The translations under genes were made by a program, and so were the position numbers. The notes below the pieces were generated by a model. That model made no database searches and was not told the DNA's origin. It was given only the letters and a program-made list of their open reading frames with translations. From Roseovarius sp. (GTDB taxonomy: Bacteria > Pseudomonadota > Alphaproteobacteria > Rhodobacterales > Rhodobacteraceae), in assembly GCA_007125415.1 (NCBI GenBank), contig SLDH01000105.1, forward strand, positions 1-5,573: DNA of 5,573 nucleotides, read 5' to 3'. Below, piece after piece: positions 1 to 5,573 of the stretch (the stretch's first letter is position 1; each line of letters starts with the position of its first letter).

Positions 1-710
1 AAGCCTGTCTGCAAAAGGCGCAGGGCGCGCGCCACAGGCTCATCGCCACCGATGGTGTGTTTTCGATGGATGGGTATACTGCCAAGCTCGACGAGATCTG
101 TGATCTTGCCGAACGCCATGACGCGATGGTGATGGTTGATGACTGTCACGCGACGGGTTTCGTGGGGGCGACGGGGCGCGGCACCCATGAGAAATGCGGC
201 GTGATGGGGCGTGTGGATATCCTGACCGGCACGCTGGGCAAGGCGCTGGGCGGGGCCTCGGGCGGATATACGGCGGCGTCGGCTCCTGTGGTGGACTGGT
301 TACGACAGCGTTCGCGGCCCTATCTCTTTTCCAACACCCTGGCGCCGGTGATCGTGGCCGCCTCGCTGAAGGTCTTCGACCTCCTCGACGCGCGGGGTGC
401 TCTGCTGCGCGCACGTCTGTGGGAGAATGCCGGCTATTTCCGGGCGTGCATGGGCCGGCTCGGGTTCGAGCTTCTGCCCGGGGATCATGCGATCATCCCG
501 GTGATGCTGCGCGATCCGAAACTGGCGCAGGACATGGCGGCGCGGCTGAACGAACGGGGTGTCTATGTGACGGCATTCAGCTTTCCGGTGGTGCCGAAGG
601 GGCAGGACCGTATCCGCACGCAGATGTCCGCAGCCCTCACCCGCGACATGCTGGATCGGGCGATCGAGGCGTTCGAGGTGGTGGGCCGCGAGTTGGAGGT
701 GATCAGGTGA
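1..710 (+). CDS. kbl: 2-amino-3-ketobutyrate CoA ligase (glycine C-acetyltransferase), 5'-truncated by the window edge
   Basis: Kbl is a PLP-dependent alpha-oxoamine synthase-family enzyme that cleaves 2-amino-3-ketobutyrate with CoA into glycine and acetyl-CoA, the second step of threonine degradation. The frame is open from base 3 and gives 235 residues. E. coli Kbl has about 398, so roughly 160 N-terminal residues lie upstream of the window. Recognisable blocks are [10 protein letters not shown] at the start of the fragment, the PLP-contacting aspartate and histidine in VDDCHATGF (Asp codon 138-140, His codon 147-149), and the Schiff-base lysine in [10 protein letters not shown] (codon 240-242). 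Further blocks are the family signatures [20 protein letters not shown] and [18 protein letters not shown]. coli Kbl, as I recall it, has serine where this protein has cysteine in DDCHA; this looks like tolerated variation. The TGA stop overlaps the GTG start of the next gene, indicating one operon. The GTG at 57 is an internal valine codon, not a start. Confidence 0.96.
   Translation, partial: ACLQKAQGARHRLIATDGVFSMDGYTAKLDEICDLAERHDAMVMVDDCHATGFVGATGRGTHEKCGVMGRVDILTGTLGKALGGASGGYTAASAPVVDWLRQRSRPYLFSNTLAPVIVAASLKVFDLLDARGALLRARLWENAGYFRACMGRLGFELLPGDHAIIPVMLRDPKLAQDMAARLNERGVYVTAFSFPVVPKGQDRIRTQMSAALTRDMLDRAIEAFEVVGRELEVIR
695..700 (+). promoter_or_regulatory. Ribosome binding site for the GTG start at 707
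   Basis: GGAGGT lies six bases before the GTG at 707, inside the last codons of kbl. It fixes the start of the PLP-enzyme gene. The frame stays open far upstream, but that upstream part is the shadow of kbl and has no family similarity. Confidence 0.75.
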
Positions 711-1642
711 TCCTGCCCTCGATCATCGAGGCGATCGGGCAGACGCCTCTGGTGGAGTTGAGCCGGATCCGGGAGGTGCTCTCGCTCGAAGGGCGTCTTC
801 TGGCGAAATGCGATTATCTCAACCCCGGCTTTTCCAAGAAGGACCGTGCGGCCCGCGCTGTCATCGAGGGCGCGCGTGCCAGCGGGGCGTTGATGCCGGG
901 GCAGACGGTTGTCGAACTGACCTCGGGCAACATGGGAACCGGGCTTGCCATCACTTGCGGTGTGCTCGGCCACCCTTTCGTGGCGGTCATGAGTGAGGGC
1001 AATTCCGAAGAGCGCGCACGGATGATGCGGGCGCTGGGAGCCGAGGTGGCGTTGGTGCCGCAACTGCCCGGATCGAAACCCGGAGAGGTATCGGGAGGTG
1101 ATCTGGCGCTGGTGGCAGAGGCCGCGCAGGCCATTGCCGATGAGCGTGGCGCGTTTCGTGCTGATCAGTTCCGGCTTCCCGAGAACGCGATGACGCATGA
1201 AAGCGGCACTGCGCCGGAGATCTGGGCGCAGTCAGGCGGACGGGTGACGGCGTTTTGCGATTTCATCGGCTCGGGTGGCACTCTGGGCGGATGTGCAAGG
1301 TTTTTCGCGGGCAAGCCCGTGCGCTGCTACGCGGTGCTGCCGGACAGGCCGGACCATCCCATTCAGGGCGGCGGCTATGGCATGGCGGATCTGAGCCATC
1401 TGGCCGGTGTGACGCTGGCGGGGGAAGAAACCGTTTCGGGGCCGGAGGCGGCGGAGTTCGCCCGGCTTCTGGCCAGATGGGAGGGCATCTTCGGGGGCTA
1501 TTCCGCCGGGGCCAATCTGGCGGCGGCGGTGCGATTGCTGCAAGGCCCGGAGGCGGGCGGCACGGTGGCCTTCGTGGTGTGCGACAGCGGCCTGAAATAT
1601 CTGAGCACGGATTTATGGGGAGAGACATGCAGAACCAGATGA
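707..1642 (+). CDS. Cysteine synthase-family PLP-dependent enzyme (fold type II), substrate unknown
   Basis: This 311-residue protein has the length and motif order of O-acetylserine sulfhydrylase (CysK/CysM). Near the N-terminus is IGQTPLVEL (10-18). [10 protein letters not shown] follows (39-48), with Lys45 the expected Schiff-base lysine. The substrate-carboxylate loop is TSGNMG (72-77), the PLP-phosphate loop is GSGGT (188-192), and the C-terminal blocks are [13 protein letters not shown] and [10 protein letters not shown]. Family members do beta-replacement or elimination on serine- or threonine-like substrates. The usual loop is TSGNTG; here the second Thr is Met76, which may change carboxylate or substrate binding. 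The GTG start at 707 is supported by GGAGGT and by its four-base overlap with the kbl stop. The gene sits between kbl and tdh and overlaps tdh, so it is probably co-translated with them. It could be a secondary cysteine synthase, a dehydratase/lyase for a threonine-like compound, or a diamino-acid synthase of the SbnA type. The sequence does not decide between these. Confidence 0.88.
   Translation: MILPSIIEAIGQTPLVELSRIREVLSLEGRLLAKCDYLNPGFSKKDRAARAVIEGARASGALMPGQTVVELTSGNMGTGLAITCGVLGHPFVAVMSEGNSEERARMMRALGAEVALVPQLPGSKPGEVSGGDLALVAEAAQAIADERGAFRADQFRLPENAMTHESGTAPEIWAQSGGRVTAFCDFIGSGGTLGGCARFFAGKPVRCYAVLPDRPDHPIQGGGYGMADLSHLAGVTLAGEETVSGPEAAEFARLLARWEGIFGGYSAGANLAAAVRLLQGPEAGGTVAFVVCDSGLKYLSTDLWGETCRTR
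1617..1624 (+). promoter_or_regulatory. Ribosome binding site deciding the tdh start (ATG 1627)
   Basis: GGGGAGAG lies a few bases before the ATG at 1627. It is too far (about 15 bases) from the second in-frame ATG at 1639, which has no purine-rich site at normal distance. This favours 1627 as the main tdh start. Confidence 0.55.
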
Positions 1643-2664
1643 GAGCCCTTGTTAAGTCGAGGCCCGAGCCCGGACTCTGGATGGAGCATGTCCCTGTCCC
1701 GGAGGTGGGGCCATCGGATGTGCTGATCAAGATACACAAATCCGCCATCTGCGGCACCGATGTGCATATCTGGAACTGGGATGCGTTCAGCGCCAAGACA
1801 GTGCCGGTGCCCATGGTGGTGGGGCATGAATTCATGGGCCGGATCGTCGATACCGGGCCGGCGGCGGTGAAATACCGGATCGGTCAGCGGGTGAGCGGCG
1901 AGGGGCATATCGTCTGCGGCACCTGCCGCAACTGCCGCGCAGGCCGGGGCCATCTTTGCCGCAACACGCGCGGGGTGGGCGTGCAACGCCCGGGCAGTTT
2001 TGCCGAGTATCTGTGCCTGCCCGAAAGCAATGTCGTGCCGATCCCCGAGGATGTTCCCGATGAGATTGCCGCCATTTTCGACCCGCTGGGGAATGCCGTG
2101 CATACCGCACTCAGCTTCGATCTGGTGGGCGAGGATGTGCTGGTCACCGGGGCGGGGCCCATCGGGATCATGGGGGCGCTGGTGGCGGCGAGAGCGGGCG
2201 CGCGCAAGGTGGTGATCACCGATATCAACCCCTACCGGCTGGAGCTTGCGCGCCGCATGGGCGTGCCGCATGTGGTGGATGTGAGCGCGGAGCCCCTCGG
2301 CGATGTCATGGCGCGGCTGGGCATGACCGAAGGCTTCGATGTGGGGCTGGAGATGTCGGGGGCCTCGGCGGCGATGCAGCAGATGATCCGCAACATGAAC
2401 AATGGCGGCAAGCTCGCGCTGCTGGGGATCGCGCCCACCGAATTTCCGGTGGACTGGAACAGCGTGATCTTCAAGATGCTCCATATCAAGGGCATCTATG
2501 GCCGTGAGATGTTCGAGATCTGGTACAAGATGATCGCGCTGGTGCAGTCGGGCCTCGATGTGTCGGGGTTGATCACGCATCGCCTCTCCATCGACGCTTT
2601 CGAGGAAGGGTTCGCCGCGATGATCTCGGGTAATTCCGGCAAGGTCGTGTTGGATTGGGAGTGA
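1627..2664 (+). CDS. tdh: L-threonine 3-dehydrogenase, NAD-dependent, zinc-containing MDR family
   Basis: Tdh oxidises L-threonine to 2-amino-3-ketobutyrate with NAD+, supplying the substrate of Kbl encoded upstream. The protein is 345 residues in the cytosolic zinc-dependent medium-chain dehydrogenase family. Catalytic-zinc residues are Cys42 (in [11 protein letters not shown]) and His67-Glu68 (in VVGHEF). The four structural-zinc cysteines are Cys97, Cys100, Cys103 and Cys111 (from VCGTCRNC). SGEGH and [20 protein letters not shown] are Tdh signatures. The NAD-binding loop is GAGPIG (175-180) with the acidic Asp199 at the end of the second strand. [11 protein letters not shown] and [15 protein letters not shown] are also diagnostic and closely match E. 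coli Tdh. Two starts are possible: ATG 1627 (345 residues, with a Shine-Dalgarno site) or ATG 1639 (341 residues, the E. coli length, overlapping the upstream stop as ATGA). I chose 1627. All expected metal and cofactor residues are present. Confidence 0.96.
   Translation: MQNQMRALVKSRPEPGLWMEHVPVPEVGPSDVLIKIHKSAICGTDVHIWNWDAFSAKTVPVPMVVGHEFMGRIVDTGPAAVKYRIGQRVSGEGHIVCGTCRNCRAGRGHLCRNTRGVGVQRPGSFAEYLCLPESNVVPIPEDVPDEIAAIFDPLGNAVHTALSFDLVGEDVLVTGAGPIGIMGALVAARAGARKVVITDINPYRLELARRMGVPHVVDVSAEPLGDVMARLGMTEGFDVGLEMSGASAAMQQMIRNMNNGGKLALLGIAPTEFPVDWNSVIFKMLHIKGIYGREMFEIWYKMIALVQSGLDVSGLITHRLSIDAFEEGFAAMISGNSGKVVLDWE
2657..2661 (+). promoter_or_regulatory. Ribosome binding site for the flavoprotein gene (ATG 2668)
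   Basis: GGGAG within the last codons of tdh lies six bases before the ATG at 2668. With only three bases between the tdh stop and this ATG, the two genes are almost certainly on the same mRNA. Confidence 0.65.
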
Positions 2665-2667
2665 GCG

Positions 2668-4644
2668 ATGAATAGCTTTCCACGTCTGACCGCACCGCTT
2701 GAGTTGCGCCACAGGACGGTGCGCAACCGGATCACCTTCGGGGCGCATACGGCGAATATGTCGGTGAACGGTTTGCCCGGCGCGCAATATGGGGCCTATC
2801 TGCTGGAGCGTGCCATCGGCGGGGCGGGGATGATCGTGGCCGAGCCTGTGCCGGTGCATCGGACGGGCGTGTTGACCCGGGGCAATTTTCTTGCCGAGGA
2901 CGATGCCGTGATCCCGGCCTTTCGGGCCATCATCGAGCCTGTGCAGGATGCGGGTGCCGTCATCCTGCAGCAGCTTTACCATGTGGGCGCGCATGGCGAT
3001 TCCGATCTCAGCTATCAGCCCCATTGGAGTCCCTCGGGCCTGCCCAGCTATCATGACAGCGACGGCAGCCATGCCATGAGTGAGGCGGAGATCGAAGAGG
3101 TGATCGCGGCATTCATCGCGGCGGCGCGCCGCTGCCTGGCCGCCGGGTTTGACGGGGTCGAGATATGGGCGGCCTATCACTCGCTGCTCGATCAGTTCTG
3201 GACGCCCTGGAGCAATCGGCGCGAGGATCAATGGGGCGGCAGCCTGCAGAACCGCACCAGATTGTCGATGCGTATTCTGGAGGGTATCCGCCGGGCTTGT
3301 GGAGAGGATTTCATCATCGGCCTGTCGGTGAGCCATTCTGACACCTATCCGGTTCTCAACGGGATCGAGGCGTTGGCCGAGATCGTGTCCCTGCATGATG
3401 AGACGGGCCATCTGGATTACGTGACCTGCGGCTCGGGCGGATATCTCGACTTCGAAAAGCTCATGCCCACCTTTGCAGTGGCCGAGAAGACGGCCGTTCC
3501 TGCCACGGAACTGCTCAAGCAGGAGTTGCGCCATGCGAAGGTTCAGGCCGAAAGTGGGATTCGCACACCCGAGAATGGCGAGACGACGCTGAGTGCGGGG
3601 CAGGCTGATCTGGTGTCGATCGTGCGGGGGCAGATCGCCGATCCGCATCTGGCGCGCAAGATGATGCAGGGCGCGCCCGGGGAGATCCGCGGCTGCATCT
3701 CCTGCAATCAGATGTGCTGGGGGCGGCGGTCTCGTGATTACTGGATTTCCTGCCTGGTCAACCCGTCGGCAGGGCGCGAGCACCAATGGGGGGGCGACAG
3801 GTTCACCCCCGCCGAGGCTGCGCGATCCGTGCTGGTGGTGGGGGCGGGACCTGCCGGGCTGGAAGCGGCCAGAGTGGCGGCCGAACGTGGCCATGAGGTT
3901 CAGTTGCACGAGGCGGCGGCACAGATCGGCGGGCAGTTCTTTCTGGCCGGTTTGCAGCCGCGACGGGCGCAGATCCTCGATCTGATGGCGTGGTATGAAA
4001 GACAGTTCGGGCGGTTGGGAGTGGCGGTGCATCTCAATTCCTATCTCGACGCGCAGGATATCCGGCAGATCGGCGCGGATGTCATCATCCTGGCCACCGG
4101 GTCTTTGCCCGATGAAGAGGCGACACAGCGCTTCATGCCGCATCTTGGCCCGCTGCCCGGAAAGGCGCTGGGCCATGTCTTTGCCCCCGAAGAGGTGCTG
4201 CGGCGCGAGGCACGGATCGCGGGCTCGGTGATTGTCTATGATGAAGGCGGGTCCATGCGCGGCCTCGGAACGGCCTGGCATCTCGCGGAAGCGGGACATG
4301 AGGTGACCATTGTCACGCCCGATGCCATGGTGGGCAAGGAAACGGCCCGGACAAGCGCGGATATTCCGATCCGGGCGCGGCTTGCACGGCTTGGTGCGCG
4401 GTTTCTGACCGAACATGCGATTTCCGCCTGGCATGGTCAGGGGGCGACCCTTCGCAACCTGCTCGACGGTACCGAGCAGGAGGTCGCCGCATCAGCCCTG
4501 GTGATGGCAACCACCAACCGCGCTTTCGACCCTGTTTCAGCTGAACTTGACGGTCTTGATGTCCGGCTGATCGGCGACGCACAGGCGCCGCGGCAGGCGC
4601 CCTATGCGTTCTACGAGGGGCGAAAATGCGGGCTGGAAATCTGA
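2668..4644 (+). CDS. Iron-sulfur flavoprotein of the OYE/trimethylamine dehydrogenase family, probable N-methyl amino acid (N-methylproline-type) demethylase
   Basis: The 658-residue protein has the architecture of trimethylamine dehydrogenase, 2,4-dienoyl-CoA reductase (FadH) and dimethylglycine demethylase DgcA. Residues about 5-340 form an FMN-binding Old Yellow Enzyme barrel, with the block NRREDQWGGSLQNR (183-196). A [4Fe-4S] site follows with Cys343, Cys346, Cys350 and Cys362; its CX2CX3CX11C spacing equals that of FadH. The FAD domain starts with GAGPAG (392-397) and Glu415, has ATGS (476-479), and is closed by LIGDAQAPR (634-642). The second nucleotide-binding region (about 518-550, VIVYDEGGSMRGLG) lacks a classical GXGXXG, as in amine-demethylating relatives. 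Phrases such as RGQIADPHLARK and SCNQMCWGRRSRDYWISC match, from memory, proteins annotated as N-methylproline demethylase. Such enzymes oxidatively remove N-methyl groups, releasing formaldehyde equivalents. It starts three bases after tdh. The substrate is inferred; a FadH-type reductase is the alternative, but the family phrases and gene context argue against it. Confidence 0.85.
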   Translation: MNSFPRLTAPLELRHRTVRNRITFGAHTANMSVNGLPGAQYGAYLLERAIGGAGMIVAEPVPVHRTGVLTRGNFLAEDDAVIPAFRAIIEPVQDAGAVILQQLYHVGAHGDSDLSYQPHWSPSGLPSYHDSDGSHAMSEAEIEEVIAAFIAAARRCLAAGFDGVEIWAAYHSLLDQFWTPWSNRREDQWGGSLQNRTRLSMRILEGIRRACGEDFIIGLSVSHSDTYPVLNGIEALAEIVSLHDETGHLDYVTCGSGGYLDFEKLMPTFAVAEKTAVPATELLKQELRHAKVQAESGIRTPENGETTLSAGQADLVSIVRGQIADPHLARKMMQGAPGEIRGCISCNQMCWGRRSRDYWISCLVNPSAGREHQWGGDRFTPAEAARSVLVVGAGPAGLEAARVAAERGHEVQLHEAAAQIGGQFFLAGLQPRRAQILDLMAWYERQFGRLGVAVHLNSYLDAQDIRQIGADVIILATGSLPDEEATQRFMPHLGPLPGKALGHVFAPEEVLRREARIAGSVIVYDEGGSMRGLGTAWHLAEAGHEVTIVTPDAMVGKETARTSADIPIRARLARLGARFLTEHAISAWHGQGATLRNLLDGTEQEVAASALVMATTNRAFDPVSAELDGLDVRLIGDAQAPRQAPYAFYEGRKCGLEI

Positions 4645-4705
4645 GTCCGCCGGGGCAGGAAGTGCTCCCGAACACAAGCGCCGAGCCCGGGCGCGGGAGG
4701 TGCCT
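4645..4705 (+). other. Short intergenic gap with a small GC-rich inverted repeat; no terminator
   Basis: This is the only gap between genes in the window. It contains a five-base-pair inverted repeat, GCGCC at 4678-4682 with GGCGC at 4690-4694, around a seven-base loop. The overlapping palindrome GCCCGGGC lies at 4685-4692. There is no T-run after the stem, so it does not look like an intrinsic terminator. I could not recognise a sigma-70-type promoter. The regulator may be read through from the operon or have a promoter inside the flavoprotein gene. Confidence 0.4.
4695..4700 (+). promoter_or_regulatory. Ribosome binding site deciding a TTG start at 4706
   Basis: GGGAGG lies five bases before the TTG at 4706. 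No ATG occurs in this frame near the conserved N-terminus. The in-frame GTG at 4700 overlaps the site itself and would leave no usable spacing, so TTG is the best start. Confidence 0.65.
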
Positions 4706-5573
4706 TTGATCGATCCCTACCCGATCCGCTATGTCTTTCTGCTGATCCCCGGTTTCTCGCCGCTGGGCTTTACCTGCGCGCAGGAGGCGCTCGGGCTGGC
4801 CAATCGCTTTGCCGCCGGGCAGCGCTTCTATGACTGGATGCTGATCAGCGAGGACGGTGCGCCGGTAGAGGCGTGGAATGGCCTTCGGGTAAATGTCGAT
4901 GCCGGCCTGATCGACCTCGATCGCCGGGACAAGCTGATCGTCTGTGCCGGCGAGCGCGCGGTGGAGGGGAGCAGTCGAAAGGTTCTGGGTTGGCTCAGGC
5001 GCGAGACACGCAAGGGCGTGGAATTCGGCGCGCTCAGCAGCGGCACACATCTGTTGGCCGAGGCGGGGTTGCTCAGCGGCAAACGTGTGACCACTCATTG
5101 GGAGTATTCGGCTGCCGCCAGCGAGCGCTATCACGATGTCACGTTTCAGGATTCGATCTTTGCGGTGGATGGCCGGATCTTCACCTGCGCGGGCGGCGCC
5201 AGCTCGATGGACCTCATGCTCTACCGTATCCATGCGGATTACGGTGCCGATCTGGCCACTTGGGTAGCGGATCAGATGGTCTATACCGAGCCTCGTGGCG
5301 ATGATCATGCGCAGCGCGTCTCACTGGCCGGCCGCGAGGGGGTGCGTCACTCGAAGCTTCTGACAGCCATCGGACGGATGCGCGAAAACCTGGAGGAGCC
5401 ACTGCCTCCGCGAGAGATCGCCACGGAACTGGGTATCTCGACCCGTCAACTGGAACGGCTCTTCGCCAAATATCTCAATTCATCGCCGAGCAGATATTAC
5501 CTCGCCCTGCGGCTGGAGAAAGCCCGACAGCTGATCATGCAGACCGAACTCAGCCAGACGGAAATCGCCGTCA
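4706..5573 (+). CDS. GlxA/GbdR-like AraC-family transcriptional regulator with DJ-1/PfpI-like sensor domain, 3'-truncated by the window edge
   Basis: The visible 289 residues give the two-domain layout of GlxA, GbdR, CdhR and ArgR regulators. Residues about 8-175 form a class I glutamine amidotransferase-like (DJ-1/PfpI) domain, with YVFLLIPGFS (9-18), FGALSSGTHLLAEAGLL (107-123), THWEY (130-134) and the hallmark TCAGGASSMDLML (160-172). Residues from about 217 form an AraC/XylS DNA-binding domain: the first helix-turn-helix is around 236-254 (EIATELGISTRQLERLF) and the second begins at about 283 before the window ends. Family members are usually about 310-340 residues, so a few dozen are missing. 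At the nucleophile-elbow position, where catalytic relatives carry cysteine, this protein has serine (ALSSG), consistent with a ligand sensor rather than an enzyme. Known relatives sense glycine betaine/dimethylglycine, carnitine or arginine. Its position downstream, on the same strand as the operon, suggests local control of these genes, which is an inference. The start is TTG, preceded by GGGAGG. Confidence 0.92.
   Translation, partial: MIDPYPIRYVFLLIPGFSPLGFTCAQEALGLANRFAAGQRFYDWMLISEDGAPVEAWNGLRVNVDAGLIDLDRRDKLIVCAGERAVEGSSRKVLGWLRRETRKGVEFGALSSGTHLLAEAGLLSGKRVTTHWEYSAAASERYHDVTFQDSIFAVDGRIFTCAGGASSMDLMLYRIHADYGADLATWVADQMVYTEPRGDDHAQRVSLAGREGVRHSKLLTAIGRMRENLEEPLPPREIATELGISTRQLERLFAKYLNSSPSRYYLALRLEKARQLIMQTELSQTEIAV

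Noticed and set aside
194..706. Upstream extension of the PLP-enzyme frame to a GTG at 194
   Set aside because: The extra part is an out-of-frame translation of kbl with no family similarity. The family N-terminus (IGQTPLVEL) begins shortly after GTG 707, which has a good ribosome binding site.
1255..1626. Upstream extension of the tdh frame to an ATG at 1255
   Set aside because: It is a shadow of the PLP-enzyme gene. Tdh similarity begins at MRALVKS, directly after ATG 1627/1639.
1498..4434. 978-codon open frame on the - strand
   Set aside because: It lies opposite tdh and the flavoprotein, both of which have strong family signatures. Its translation is low-complexity, rich in His, Arg, Pro and Ala, typical of an antisense shadow in GC-rich coding DNA, with no recognisable domain.
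4645..4705. Intrinsic terminator between the flavoprotein and the regulator
   Set aside because: The only stem is five base pairs, is not followed by a T-run, and lies against the next ribosome binding site.
4873..5304. 143-codon + strand frame inside the regulator
   Set aside because: It is out of frame with the regulator, whose DJ-1/PfpI and AraC motifs are continuous through the region. It has no recognisable domain.
4313..5308. 331-codon open frame on the - strand across the flavoprotein-regulator junction
   Set aside because: It is antisense to two well-supported genes, with shadow-type composition and no recognisable motif.

Overview
The window is a dense, one-directional stretch of high-GC bacterial DNA. 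Every supported gene is on the + strand. Gaps between genes are overlaps or a few bases, except for one 61-base gap near the 3' end. High GC, GC-ending codons, GTG and TTG starts, and a Tdh that reads like the rhizobial/Rhodobacterales type suggest an alphaproteobacterium. This placement is an inference; no taxonomic marker is present.

Layout: (1) 1-710 is the 3' part of kbl (2-amino-3-ketobutyrate CoA ligase, also called glycine C-acetyltransferase). (2) 707-1642 is a fold-type II PLP enzyme of the cysteine synthase family, coupled to kbl by a GTGA overlap. (3) 1627-2664 is tdh (L-threonine 3-dehydrogenase), overlapping the end of gene 2. (4) 2668-4644 is a 658-residue iron-sulfur flavoprotein. 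It has an Old Yellow Enzyme barrel followed by FAD/NAD(P)-type domains, and it most resembles the N-methylproline (stachydrine-type) demethylase branch of the trimethylamine dehydrogenase / dienoyl-CoA reductase superfamily. (5) 4706 to the window end is a GlxA/GbdR/CdhR-like AraC-family regulator with a DJ-1/PfpI-like sensor domain. It is cut off by the window edge inside its second helix-turn-helix.

How they may work together: Tdh and Kbl form the established threonine degradation route (threonine to 2-amino-3-ketobutyrate to glycine plus acetyl-CoA). Two additions are unusual: a cysteine-synthase-like enzyme inserted between kbl and tdh, and an N-demethylase-like flavoprotein translated immediately after tdh. 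The regulator belongs to a group that often senses quaternary amines or amino acids. My inference is a catabolic operon converging on glycine/threonine metabolism, possibly for an N-methylated amino acid. The substrate cannot be read from the sequence.

No RNA genes, mobile elements, CRISPR arrays, long repeats or convincing intrinsic terminators were seen. The only non-coding stretch is 4645-4705.
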